DNA of 64,000 bases from Sarcocystis neurona (taxonomy: Eukaryota > Apicomplexa > Conoidasida > Eucoccidiorida > Sarcocystidae), in contig KL647300.1 in the NCBI GenBank assembly GCA_000727475.1, positions 377,881-441,880 on the forward strand, read 5' to 3'. The translations under genes were made by a program, and so were the position numbers. Below, one piece after another: positions 22,704-32,819 of the stretch; position 1 is the first letter of the stretch, and each line of letters opens with the position of its first letter. Below the pieces are notes generated by a model that worked only from the letters and a program-made list of their open reading frames with translations, searched no databases and was not told the DNA's origin.

Positions 22704-23744
22704 ATGAGAGCCTCAACATCGAGTGGAACGCAGAAGCAGCGGCAGCAGCAAGAACAGCAGCAGCAGCATCAAGAACAGCAGCAGCAGCATCAAGAACAGC
22801 AGCAGCAGCATCAAGAACAGCAGCAGCAGCAGCAAGAACAGCAGCAGCAGCAGNNNNNNNNNNNNNNNNNNNNNNNNNNNNNNNNNNNNNNNNNNNNNNN
22901 NNNNNNNNNNNNNNNNNNNNNNNNNNNNNNNNNNNNNNNNNNNNNNNNNNNNNNNNNNNNNNNNNNNNNNNNNNNNNNNNNNNNNNNNNNNNNNNNNNNN
23001 NNNNNNNNNNNNNNNNNNNNNNNNNNNNNNNNNNNNNNNNNNNNNNNNNNNNNNNNNNNNNNNNNNNNNNNNNNNNNNNNNNNNNNNNNNNNNNNNNNNN
23101 NNNNNNNNNNNNNNNNNNNNNNNNNNNNNNNNNNNNNNNNNNNNNNNNNNNNNNNNNNNNNNNNNNNNNNNNNNNNNNNNNNNNNNNNNNNNNNNNNNNN
23201 NNNNNNNNNNNNNNNNNNNNNNNNNNNNNNNNNNNNNNNNNNNNNNNNNNNNNNNNNNNNNNNNNNNNNNNNNNNNNNNNNNNNNNNNNNNNNNNNNNNN
23301 NNNNNNNNNNNNNNNNNNNNNNNNNNNNNNNNNNNNNNNNNNNNNNNNNNNNNNNNNNNNNNNNNNNNNNNNNNNNNNNNNNNNNNNNNNNNNNNNNNNN
23401 NNNNNNNNNNNNNNNNNNNNNNNNNNNNNNNNNNNNNNNNNNNNNNNNNNNCAGCAGCAGCATCAAGAACAGCAGCAGCAGCATCAAGAACAGCAGCAGC
23501 AGCAGCAAGAACAGCAGCAGCAGCAGCAGCAGACAGCAGCAGCAGCAGCAAGGACCGCAGCAGCAGCAGCAAGGACCGCAGCAGCAGCAGCAGCGGCAGC
23601 AAGAACGGCAGCAGCAGCAGCAGCAGCGAGGACAGCAGCAGCAGCAGCAGCAATGGCAGCAGAGGACTACACCCAGCAGCTAAAAGAGCAAGTGTGACAG
23701 ATGATCGGTACGTAGCAGAGCAGCAGCAACTGTGCAGACTGTAG
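22704..23744 (+). CDS. Repeat-dominated open frame interrupted by an assembly gap
   Basis: Plus-strand frames run through a 21-bp minisatellite and the gap. Before the repeats one frame reads VSATEQHESLNIEWNAEAAA. After the gap two frames end in protein-like tails: LHPAAKRASVTDDRYVAEQQ ending CRL, and MAAEDYTQQLKEQV. Which one is used depends on the unknown number of missing bases. The product would be poly-Gln, poly-Ala or poly-Ser. Function is unknown, and translation itself is uncertain. Confidence 0.25.
   Translation: MRASTSSGTQKQRQQQEQQQQHQEQQQQHQEQQQQHQEQQQQQQEQQQQQXXXXXXXXXXXXXXXXXXXXXXXXXXXXXXXXXXXXXXXXXXXXXXXXXXXXXXXXXXXXXXXXXXXXXXXXXXXXXXXXXXXXXXXXXXXXXXXXXXXXXXXXXXXXXXXXXXXXXXXXXXXXXXXXXXXXXXXXXXXXXXXXXXXXXXXXXXXXXXXXXXXXXXXXXXXXXXXXXXXXXXXXXXXXXXXXXXXXXXXXAAASRTAAAASRTAAAAARTAAAAAADSSSSSKDRSSSSKDRSSSSSGSKNGSSSSSSEDSSSSSSNGSRGLHPAAKRASVTDDRYVAEQQQLCRL
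22740..23525. repeat. 21-bp CAG-rich minisatellite flanking the gap
   Basis: The unit is roughly CAAGAACAGCAGCAGCAGCA plus T, reading QEQQQQH in one frame and KNSSSSI in another. At least three full copies precede the gap and two follow it, then the array degenerates into pure CAG and CAGCGG runs to about 23,650. Confidence 0.9.
22854..23451. other. Assembly gap (598 N)
   Basis: The gap is flanked on both sides by the same 21-bp CAG-rich unit, so the missing sequence is probably more of that array. Any protein frame drawn across it is unsupported. Confidence 0.99.
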
Positions 23745-23883
23745 GCAGGTTGTGTGGCCGCACCCCCGCATAGAAAAGAAGCAGAGGCACCCAGAGCCCT
23801 TGCGGTTGCTGCTGTTGTGATCGGCGGCTTGTCGAGCTACACCAGCGGTGCCGGCGGCGTTGCTGTTGCTGTGCCTGCTGCAG

Positions 23884-24117
23884 CAGCTTGATTTTTGCAA
23901 CGCCGAGACACCCCACACAGGACAAGGGACTCTTAACGACAGCAGCAGCACACATGGGGTACAGAACAGCAGCAGCAACAGCAGCGACAGTGCGGCAGCG
24001 CAGCTAGAGAGCAGCAACAAAACAGGAGTACCGCGAAAGCAGCAGCGCATTGTGAGCAGTAGTACCAGTAACTGCAACAGAGCACCAGCAACTGCAACAG
24101 AGCACCAGCAACAGTAG
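23884..24117 (+). CDS. Ser/Asn/Thr-rich exon candidate
   Basis: After a possible acceptor (GTGCCTGCTGCAG) the plus strand reads LDFCNAETPHTGQGTLNDSS, then QLESSNKTGVPRKQQRIVSS, ending ATATEHQQQ and TAG. Composition is more protein-like than the minus-strand Leu/Cys frames. It may belong to the same transcript as the repeat frame upstream. No domain is seen. Confidence 0.28.
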   Translation, partial: QLDFCNAETPHTGQGTLNDSSSTHGVQNSSSNSSDSAAAQLESSNKTGVPRKQQRIVSSSTSNCNRAPATATEHQQQ

Positions 24118-24429
24118 CAGCAACGCAACAACAGCAGCACAAACCGCATAGGGGGGCGCAGCAGCAGAAGGGCACGTCTCGAGTTGGGTGAGTCACGCGC
24201 AGCGGCGGCAGTACCGACAGCCGGCGCCGAAGAGCAGCAGCAGCAGCACCTCGTGACAGCAGCAGCAGCAGCAGCACGGCGCATAGCGCGCACTGCAGCA
24301 CACAAGTGTCAGCGGAAGAGGCTGCGTCCGCAGCACAGCAGGAGGACCGGCTGACCGCCGAGGGGGAGAAGCCCTGTGTATGTCCGTCCGCCTTTTCACA
24401 CAGCAGCACTTTGGAGTGCACGCATGCAT

Positions 24430-26616
24430 TTATTTGGTCGGTGCTGCGGACTTCCGTGTCTGCGCGGTTTCCTTGAAAGTTTTCTCTGCTTCTCTCTCCC
24501 TGAATTCTTCCCTCTCTGCTGCTGCCGTTACGTGAACACTCTGCGGCGGGCCCCTCCCCAGCACATCAACTTCCCCTTCTGCTGCGCTGCGACCTGCCGC
24601 ACCTCCCCTGTTCCACCTCTTCTCCCTCCGCAGAGAAAAAGCCCGGCGGACAGTTGACAACAACGCATTGCGTCTCCTTTGCAGAATTGACGCAGTCGTT
24701 TCCTCAAAAACAAGACCCAGGGAGCCGCTGGGGGAAGCACGTTTGTTGCTGCTGCAGCCGAGGGGAGAAGGAGGCCACCCGAGGAGGACGGGCACGCTGT
24801 TGCATGTGCTGCAGCTGCTGCTGCGGATCCTCGTCCTCTCTTCATTCCCCGTACTGACGCACTTCTCTTCTGACTTCCTCCTCATCCACTTCTTCTCCCT
24901 TCCCGTGTTTCCATCGTTTCGTTCGAGAACTTCTTGCTGCCGTCGCTGCTGCGCGCGGGGGCCGTGTCGCCGTGCGAGCGCTTCGCTCGCCTGCTCTTCT
25001 TCTCTCTGCTCCCTCCCCCTGCGTCTTCCGCTGCGGTTCTCTCGCCAACCAAGCAACCCCACCGCAACTGGGCTGCTGCAGCAACAGCAGCAGCAGCTGC
25101 CGCAGCAGAGCCACGGCAGCCGAACTGCTGGCAGTTGAAGCACCAGCAGCAGGAGCAGCAGCAACGGCAGCAGCAGCAGAAACTGAAACAGAAGAGGCCT
25201 CTGTTGTCCCGGGATAAAATCTCTGGTCTGCACTTGCGCCGGGTTCGCTTCGCATAGCTCTTTTCCCTGGTCTGCTCTTCATCGAATCGCAGGACGCGCG
25301 TTGCTTTCCTCCGCCGTTCGCCTTCGCAGAGTTTTGTCTCTGTGTGGCTTCTCTCTGTCTCACCCTTTTGTCTTCCCCGTCGCTTTCACTGGCCGTAGAA
25401 GTCGGTATGCCAGCTCTGTGCGACTTCTTCGGATTTCCCCCTCATATTTGTTCCTGGTTTCATCTCGACCACTTCCTCCCACTCTACCACCTCCGCCATC
25501 ACAATAAAGAAGCAACTTGAATCTGCCTTCACCTGCTGTAGCGATTTCTTCTCCTCCTCCTCTACGCCTGTGCCGGCCCGTTCCCTGCTGCCCTTCTGCT
25601 GGTGCAGCAGCTGCTGCTTGCTGTCTGTCTCCACGCGCGGCTGCTGCTGTCGTTCCACACACACGCCTACACGTCGTCAGCAGCTCCATTCGTCCCCACC
25701 CCGTGCGTCTCCGTCTGTGGCTCTTGTCGCGTCTCTCCCCCCGGTCTCGCAGCTGCTCGTGCAGCTGCTGCAGCACTTCTTCTCTCCGACTGCTGCCGCG
25801 GCTGCTGCTGTTGCCCGGTCCGCAGGTGCTGCAGCGATTTCTTTGCTGCTGCCTCGCCTACTTGCGCGGACTGCCTCCTTGCCTGTCGGGGTGACGCCGC
25901 ACACGCATGAGTGACGCCGTGGGGTCGCAGCCGCTGCTGTTTCTTTATGCTGCTGCGCCTCTTTGTATCCGTTCCCGCTGCAGCTGCTGTTTGTTTCTCT
26001 CTCTTCCGCTGCTGCTGCAGTTCTGCCCCGCAGCGGTCGCTGCTTCCCCGCCACTGGCTCGTTGCCCACGGCTGCTGCTGCCGCGCACCCGCGACTACCG
26101 CAGTCCTGTTGTGTGTAGCCCATTGCTTGCTGCTGCTGTTGCTGCCCACGCTCGTCGAGCTGCGTAGGTGACTGTTGCAGCTGCTTAGAAACTCCTTCGC
26201 CGTGTCCGTCCGTCCGCTGGCTGAGGACAGCACGTCGTCGAAAAGGCGAGAGACGGACGAGCTGCGCGCGGTCCCGGCCGTCGGCCTCCCCGTTTTGCCG
26301 CGTATCTTCTTGCGCTGCCCCCAGCAACGTCTCCCGCCGCCCCCTCTTCTTCGTCGTCTTCTCCGGTCTTTTGGCCGCGGTCTCTCATCTCTGCCCATTC
26401 GTGGGACAACTCATCGTCTTCTTTTTCTTGGCAGGTGGCGCACGCGGCGACTCCCTTTTCCTCCTGTTTCGCTTGCTGCGCGCCCTCTTCGTTGGCGCGC
26501 CTTCCCGTCGAGAGAGCTGCCCGGTCTCGTCGCGGCATCCTCCTCGGTCGTCGTCGCGGCCTCGTGCTGCTGCTGCTGTCGCTGCGGTCTCCCGCGCCCC
26601 TGCCCCGCTCCCCCAA
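24430..26616 (-). CDS. Exon cluster of an unidentified charged, low-complexity protein
   Basis: Several minus-strand frames in this 2.2 kb have protein-like, non-repetitive passages: about 26,540-26,260 (ANEEGAQQAKQEEKGVAACA, EKEDDELSHEWAEMRDRGQK); about 26,280-26,130 (SVSRLFDDVLSSASGRTDTA, KEFLSSCNSHLRSSTSVG); about 25,590-25,389 (SLQQVKADSSCFFIVMAEVV, EWEEVVEMKPGTNMRG, EEVAQSWHTDFYGQ); about 25,360-25,120 (SADQRFYPGTTEASSVSVSA); and about 24,560-24,430 (VTAAAEREEFREREAEKTFK). They lie in different frames, so several introns are needed and I could not order the junctions. No family is recognised. The first candidate Met, near 26,538, is under 100 bases from the SmE start on the other strand, suggesting a shared promoter. 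It may be more than one gene. Confidence 0.42.
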
Positions 26617-26630
26617 ACGTCGGCAGCAAA

Positions 26631-26690
26631 ATGTCGGGCGGTGCCGTTATGTCGAATAAGAAACTTCAGAAGATTATGACCCAACCGATT
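26631..26690 (+). CDS. SNRPE: SmE exon 1
   Basis: Twenty codons from ATG through ATT, followed directly by the donor GTGAGG. It encodes the N-terminal helix that ends in TQPI. Confidence 0.93.
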
Positions 26691-29600
26691 GTGAGGCAGG
26701 CACTTTCTTCTCCGTCTGTCTCCTCCTCATCCTGAGACCTGCTTTCTTCGTGCTGCGTAGGCAGTCCCTGCGTTCGCGTGTAGTTATGGCACTTCCTCCC
26801 GTGTGAAAACGACGTGTCTTCTTCACAGGAGACGGCCCTGTTCGACGTCCCTGCTGCTCGTTTCTCTCCGCGGAAAGGGCAGGGGGTCGACTCCCCTCTT
26901 CCGTGGGTACTTCGTATTTCCTTCACTTCGACTACGGCGTCGCTAAACTTTCGCATGCAGGAGTATATGTGCGTGTTCACTCTGGCCTTCTGCGAGTCTT
27001 CATTTGCGAGGCTTTCGATTTGATCACCTCTTAGATGTGTCTCCGCATTCAGTTGGGTCACTTCGTATTGATCTGAAGAGTCCATCTGTCTATCTACTCG
27101 ATACACACATATATATGCGTGCATGCTTTGGTGTATGTCCTCTATATTCACTTCTTCTGTATACCATGTATATCTGTGGCTAGTCTACGTGTTTATACGT
27201 ACTCTATAGAAACGTGTGTGTATATTAGGATTTTATATGCATGTGTATACGTAGGACATATTCATATTTCCCTTATATATGCTCTGTGCATGTGTCTATA
27301 TGTACTGTCACTTTGTGTACGTACGTTGTAGAGACACGTGTAAATCAAGTAGTATCGGACATATGTGTATGTGTATATTTACGGACATTCACTTCTTGAT
27401 GAGCTGTTTCCTATATTTACATGTATTTGATATCTTCTGTACTTCCCAATAATGTGTCGAGGATTGTCTCCACCTTCTCCTGTACGCAGCGTGTGTCGAA
27501 CGCCTCCCATATCAGAGAGTCTCCCTCTCCACGTATATTCTCCGTATGTACGTACTCTACTTTTTAACCCATTTACACAGATTACATGGTTTACCCGTCC
27601 CCATATCTCTATACACGAATATGTATAGTTTACATGTTCGCGTATATATAATAATAGAGAGAGATTACCTGTCCACGTGTGTATGTGTGTATGTTCTCTC
27701 CGTATCTGCACACACTGGACTCATATAGATGTATACACGGGAAGGCCGGTCTTCGGTATGTGCGTAGATATGTAGTACTTCTCCGATAGTCTGTTATGTA
27801 TACAGAAAGTATTTCTTCGGTATATACATATCTATATCGTATATGTATGCGGTAGGTCTCGAACATACTTCCAGGTGTGCTCTGTATGCACAGTACTTCC
27901 TGGGTATATGTGTGTGTGTATATATAGGAGAATTACTTGATGATAGGTTCAGGGCAATATATATGTGTGTATATGGAGATGGCGAGGCTGATGAAATCGT
28001 GCTGCCTCGACGACTATGTATGCTCTCTGTATGTGTGACCTATTCTACGTGCGCATGCAGTTTTCGATTCGAAGTTTGGAGCCTCCTCTATGTATACGCG
28101 TCTATATTTGCAGGCGAACACTCTCTCACATATTTATACGTTTTCCATGTAAATGCAACATACTTCATGTGTATATATTACATATTGTGTGTGTGTGTGT
28201 CAATGTGTATATAGAGATACATATATCCTCGACATACAACACAGAGTCCCCTTGAATACATATATATCTATGCGCTGCCTCGATAGATAGATCTATCACG
28301 TACTGTACATACGCGTGTATATGTGTGTGTGTATATCTCTCTCTATATATTTGATATACACTCTACTCGAATACATAGGTGCTCTACATCATTCGTGTCT
28401 ATTCGCTTGTACTATCTATCTACATATATATATGTGTGTAGTCATGTACTGTGCTTGTGTATGCAATCTATTTTCTATATGCAGTCTCCCCAACGTATTA
28501 TATATACGTACTGTACAATATATATATGTCCTTCTACGTGTACTCTCTCTCTATATGTATTTGTGGTACAGAGGCTATTGTAATGTGTATACGTGCACGA
28601 AATTTCCTATGTATACGCGTATATAGTATACACATTGTGGAGTCTCGATAGATGTCTATATATAGGCTACTTCAATATATGTACATATGTTGGTACTCGG
28701 GGAGGTGGAGACTGCGTCAGGAGGAGCTTCCTGTGCGGAGCTCGACACTTTAGTCGTTCACAAGAAATCGGAAGCAGCCACTTCACTGCAGCAGCGCGAT
28801 ACACCCATCTGTACAACTGAACTTTCTACAGTAGGCCCTGTATATGTGGATGTTGTATGTGTGGTAGGTCCTAGCAAAGTGAAGAGAACTCCCGTACTTC
28901 ATATAAATATCATATGTCGTATCTCTGTTAGATAGTCTCGAGCGTGGATCGTGTATGTTCTTCATTTGTTATCTGCCAGTGGAAAAGTGTAGTCCAGGCA
29001 ATCTACAATATATACATATATATATTGTAGATTGCCTGGCGCCTGTATAGAGTGTATAAGCTATATACACTCTTAGGTAGTATATACTTATATGTGTAAA
29101 CATCTGGGCTGGAGACTGTCTAGCCACTGCTGCGTAATGAATATCATATATATATGGACCCTAGTGTATACTATACATAGACTCTTTTACAGGGTATATT
29201 TATATGTGTATACAAACTCTAGTGGTACAGTTACACATATATATATATGTATGTGTGTATATGTATCGGGGTAGCGCATGCCGCCTGATTTAGATATGAA
29301 ACGTATCTGGATATCTCTTGTGTGTCTCTTCCATACACACAGGACAGAGAAGTGTTATTGAACTACAAAAAAATATTTGTCCGTGGTCAGTAAGAACGTT
29401 ATATGGGTTGCATACGTGAGACAGCGCAGAACACTGGGGTGTATGTACACGGCGTCACAGCGGTGTACTGTGGTGTATGTACACCGCGCAGGGGACAGGT
29501 GCTCACGTGTGTGTGTGCGGCGTCATACGACACGTGTAAGAATGTACGTGTAATACGAGGACGTATGCGTGTGTATAATAGATATATATGTGTTTGTGTG

Positions 29601-31507
29601 GGCGTGGTAGACGCGTTGGCGTGCAGACGGAGAATCCGCAGATGAACCGCGTGGGAAGAGAAAGTTCCGTTTCGTCCCGTCTCTGCTGCTGCTGTGTAGG
29701 GGGGGCGCCCTGTTTTAGCCGCGGGGCATTTTTTCGATGAGTGGCCTGCGTTTCTCTTGCTGCTGCCGCCGTTCACTCGACAGCGAAGTTTCCTGCGTCC
29801 TGCGCTGCTGCGGCTGCTTCTGCAGAACCTCATTTTCCGGTTTTTCACGCAGAAAATGAGAGTCCAAATCTGGCTGTATGAACAGCCCGACATGCGCATC
29901 GAAGGCCGCATCATGGTGAGCCCCGGGGTGTAGCGACATCCTGCGACCCGGTCGTGCGGTGTCTGGACACCAGCCGTCACACGCGCCGCGCAGTGTATGG
30001 ACCCCACCTGTCACACGGCCGCCCCGGCGTGTGGATCCCAGACACAACAAGACATCCACTGTGGTGTACGTACACCGTCCCATCACAGCAGTGTCCTGGA
30101 GTGTATGTACACCACACACTTTACACTGCTACTTGAATCTAAGCAGTCTGCACCTCCCTGTTGTGGGGGCAGTGCAGCAGGGAGACGGTGTGGATCCACG
30201 GGTGTGTGTTTTGGCGTGACGCTGCAGTGAACGTACACCGGAACAAAAACAGCTGCTCCGGTGTACGTACAGTCCACTACAGGGCAACCGCGGGCGGGCC
30301 CTTTGTGGATGGACACGCCACCTATTATATGTCGCAACCTGTCTACGTATGTGTAGCAGAGGTGCAAGGGAACTTAGAGGACGCCGGTGGTGGTGCAGGA
30401 CACTGCGGGGTGTACGTACACCCACCTACATACGTGTGTGCCTACCACACCCGTATATATATATATGTATTTGGGTGTGTAGGTAGGTAGACGCTTATGG
30501 AAGCCATGGTTTCTGATGGTAGGCAAAACACGGCTGTCAGAAGAAGCGCATGAATTTCTTTTCATCACGGCGTCCCTCTCTATACGTATGTATTTCCATC
30601 AACGAATGTATATATATATATATGTATGCGTGTGTTTCTCTCCCCATATATCACTTTCTGCGTCTCATAAATACCAGTGTATGCACGTGTCTAGGTGCAT
30701 CCTTTCCCCTATATCTTTACGCATTCATGCTAGTGTATATATACCTGTTCACCACCACGTGTATCAAGATAGAGATATATATGCATACGCACACATCTAA
30801 CTTTGTCCCAGTCCTTCTTTATGTCTGTGGAACGAATCTATTCTATCCATATATATATACGTATGTGTGTCTCCGTCCACACTTAATCTGTGTGCATTTG
30901 GTCTAATATATACATGCAGATAGATATAGGTCTTCCTGCTCGTACACACGTGTATTTTCCCAGCCCCTCGTTGTATCTCTGTTCACGCGGCTGAATACGC
31001 ATATGTATATGGATATCTCTGTATATGTATTGGTCCACCCGTACATCTCTGTGTTTACGATTCCATAGCAACGCGCTTCCCTCCTGCCCGTATATATCGC
31101 CGTGCGTCTTTTTTTACGGCTGCGAACTCGTTTTTCGCCCCTTCCCTGCCCCTCCGCGTGCGTCTTAATTTCTTTGTGTGTGTGTGTGTGTGTGTCTACA
31201 CGTTGTTGGGGTGAGAAGTACAAAAAGTCGACAGGTGGCTCTGGTATGTTGTTGCGAAGCAGGCGTGGGATGCAGAGAAGGCCCTTCTTTTTCTTCCCGT
31301 TGATCGCAGCGCCGTCTGTCAAGAGCCGGTGACGAACAGCATGTGTGTGGGCAAAACTTTTCTATATTTGTGGCGCAGGGCTTTGATGAGTACATGAACA
31401 TGGTGCTGGACGATGCGGAAGAAGTTTACGTAAAACGGCGGACCCGCATCCCTGTTGGGAGAATTCTCTTGAAAGGCGAAAACATAACTCTCATTATGGC
31501 CACGTAG
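26631..31507 (+). CDS. SNRPE: Small nuclear ribonucleoprotein SmE, complete three-exon gene
   Basis: SmE is one of seven Sm proteins that form the heptameric ring on the U1, U2, U4 and U5 snRNAs in the nucleus. I rebuilt it from three exons: 26631-26690, 29826-29915 and 31379-31507. All junctions are phase 0 with GT..AG ends (donors GTGAGG and GTGAGC; acceptors TTCTGCAG and TGGCGCAG). The joined product is 92 residues, the normal SmE length. Exon 1 gives the N-terminal helix with KIMTQPI. Exon 2 begins NLIFRFF and carries the Sm1 strand RVQIWLYEQ then MRIEGRIM. Exon 3 opens [15 protein letters not shown] and ends with the Sm2 motif [13 protein letters not shown] and a TAG stop. Residue order matches SmE rather than any other Sm or LSm protein. 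A second in-frame Met lies six codons after the first; I keep the first because AAA precedes it. Introns of 3,135 and 1,463 nt are full of microsatellite. An apparent gene lies head-to-head upstream. Confidence 0.96.
28994..29039. repeat. Perfect 21-bp inverted repeat with 4-nt loop
   Basis: Arms 28,994-29,014 and 29,019-29,039 are exactly complementary around the loop CATA. The outer half of each arm is unique sequence (CCAGGCAATCTACAA), so it is not simply a TA run. Confidence 0.95.
29049..29073. repeat. Perfect 10-bp inverted repeat with 5-nt loop
   Basis: Arms AGAGTGTATA and TATACACTCT flank AGCTA, starting ten bases after the larger hairpin. Confidence 0.9.
29430..30430. repeat. Cluster of GTGTAYGTACAC palindromes
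   Basis: Copies of (G)GTGTAYGTACAC(C) or close variants occur near 29,440, 29,472, 30,064, 30,100, 30,230, 30,258 and 30,410, embedded in GC-rich degenerate units that also contain GTGTCTGGACACC and GTGTGGATCC. The cluster covers SmE exon 2 and both flanking intron edges. Confidence 0.8.
29826..29915 (+). CDS. SNRPE: SmE exon 2
   Basis: Thirty codons between a pyrimidine-rich acceptor (GGCTGCTTCTGCAG) and the donor GTGAGC. It covers NLIFRFF through EGRIM, most of the Sm1 motif. Confidence 0.96.
29916..31378 (+). other. SmE intron 2 (1.5 kb) with palindromic repeats
   Basis: Bounded by GTGAGC and GCGCAG. The first 500 bases are GC-rich and carry the densest GGTGTACGTACACC-type palindromes. 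The remainder is TA/CA microsatellite. No gene is seen. Confidence 0.85.
31379..31507 (+). CDS. SNRPE: SmE exon 3
   Basis: Forty-two codons plus TAG after the acceptor TTTGTGGCGCAG. It encodes the end of Sm1 (GFDEYMN) and the whole of Sm2, ending LIMAT. Confidence 0.96.
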   Translation, partial: GFDEYMNMVLDDAEEVYVKRRTRIPVGRILLKGENITLIMAT

Positions 31508-31864
31508 TCTCGGCAGTGGAGGTCCTTCCCGGCCCACGGATAAATGAGGACCGGGGGGGGGAGGGGGACAGAAAGTGAAGGAAAAGAAAAGGAACACAAG
31601 AAGAGAAAGGACGAGGAAAAACAACGTAGTCAGCGGGTGGGGGACGGGGGGGGGGTGAGGACAAGAAGCAGCGAAGAGAGAAGAAAATAGAGAAGCCACA
31701 AACATCGGTAGCGGGTCTGACAAAGGCGTGGGGAGAGGAGGACAGCGGGACAGGAAGAGACCAACAGCGAAGAGAAGCGCGAAAAAACGAAGCGCCGGGG
31801 TCACTCGTCCGGACCGGGCCGGCAGCAGGACACGGGGCGGTCGAAGGGACTGCGGAGGGAGCCG

Positions 31865-32461
31865 ATGGGGGGAGGAGGACGAGCAGGACGAGAAAGAAAG
31901 GGGAAAGGAGTGCGCAGACACAGCAGCAGCAGATGCGCTGTGCAGCAGCAGCAGCAAGCGAGAACGCACGAAGTGTGGCAGGAGAGGAAGAAGGAAAATA
32001 AGGACGAGCAGCTGCAGCAGGAAGTAAAAACAGCAGTTCGAGTCTTGTCTGACTTGCAGCACCGTCGAGCGGCGACGGAGGGCAGTCTGGGTGGGTGTCT
32101 GTGGCTGCTTCTCCGCTTTTGTCTCTCGGCTCGCACTGGAGAACTCTTGGACAGCAGAAGAAGTAGCAGCAGGAAAAAGAACAAGGAGAAAATGCAGAAG
32201 AAGAAGAGACAGCGAGACAGCGGCAGAAAACAGCTCACGGCGGGAGCAGGGAGGACAGAAGACAAGACCACAGCGCGGAACGAAAAAGAAGAAACAGCCG
32301 ATGCAGCAGGAAAAGCACAGGCAGCAGTGGGACTAGTAAAAGAGCAGCAGCAGCGAGGCAGCAGGAAGAGCACGAGGAGCCCGGGCAGAGACAAAAAAGC
32401 GTCACGTTCTGCGGGCGGGCCACAGGAGCAACTGCTGAGACTGACAGCACGCAGAAGCTGA
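31865..32461 (+). CDS. Basic low-complexity frame, possible exon
   Basis: A plus-strand frame 3' of SmE contains HEVWQERKKENKDEQLQQEV, then KTAVRVLSDLQHRRAATEG, then Lys/Arg-rich sequence, then NEKEETADAAGKAQAAVGLV and GGPQEQLLRLTARRS. It is more protein-like than the Leu/Ser/Cys-rich complement. No domain is recognised. It may be coding or the long 3' UTR of SmE. Confidence 0.32.
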   Translation: MGGGGRAGRERKGKGVRRHSSSRCAVQQQQQARTHEVWQERKKENKDEQLQQEVKTAVRVLSDLQHRRAATEGSLGGCLWLLLRFCLSARTGELLDSRRSSSRKKNKEKMQKKKRQRDSGRKQLTAGAGRTEDKTTARNEKEETADAAGKAQAAVGLVKEQQQRGSRKSTRSPGRDKKASRSAGGPQEQLLRLTARRS

Positions 32462-32662
32462 CGCACCCCTGCGGAGGACTAAAACTCGTATATATGTTTC
32501 TTGATGTGGATAGGCGGGTTATATATACATATATGTATATATACGTGCGTATGCATTTTTGCGGTATGGAACGTACGTATTTACACATCCCCAGTGTATA
32601 CGTGTTGGCCCACATATGTATATGCTGTTCATCGGCGTCCGTTTCCATCCGCCGAAGCGCAG

Positions 32663-32812
32663 GCCGGGGACAGCAAGAGCGCGCCAGCAGCAAGTGCCGC
32701 AGCTGGGGCAGCTGCTGTGAAATGTTTCTGCTTCAAAGAACTGTTGGGAACGCGTTTGTGGTTTTGTCGGACGAAAGATGATGAGGCACCAGAACGTGAA
32801 GAGACGGAGTAA
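32663..32812 (+). CDS. Possible last exon (50 codons)
   Basis: Follows an acceptor (CCGCCGAAGCGCAG) and reads AGDSKSAPAASAAAGAAAVK, then CFCFKELLGTRLWFCRTKDD and a Glu-rich end (APEREETE) with TAA. It could join the preceding basic frame across the short microsatellite at 32,480-32,640. The family is unknown. Confidence 0.35.
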   Translation, partial: AGDSKSAPAASAAAGAAAVKCFCFKELLGTRLWFCRTKDDEAPEREETE

Positions 32813-32819
32813 TGGACTG

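Larger units (their letters stand above)
26691..29825 (+). other. SmE intron 1 (3.1 kb) with hairpins and microsatellite
   Basis: The stretch is bounded by exact splice sites. It holds (TA)n/(GTGTAT)n tracts from about 27,090 to 29,280, two strong hairpins near 29,000-29,073, and the start of a cluster of GTGTAYGTACAC palindromes. Short open frames here translate as Tyr/Ile/Val-rich microsatellite and I see no gene. Confidence 0.85.

Noticed and set aside
26666..27151. A 161-codon minus-strand frame across the SmE exon 1 donor
   Set aside because: Antisense to the confirmed SmE exon and intron; composition is microsatellite-like at its start.
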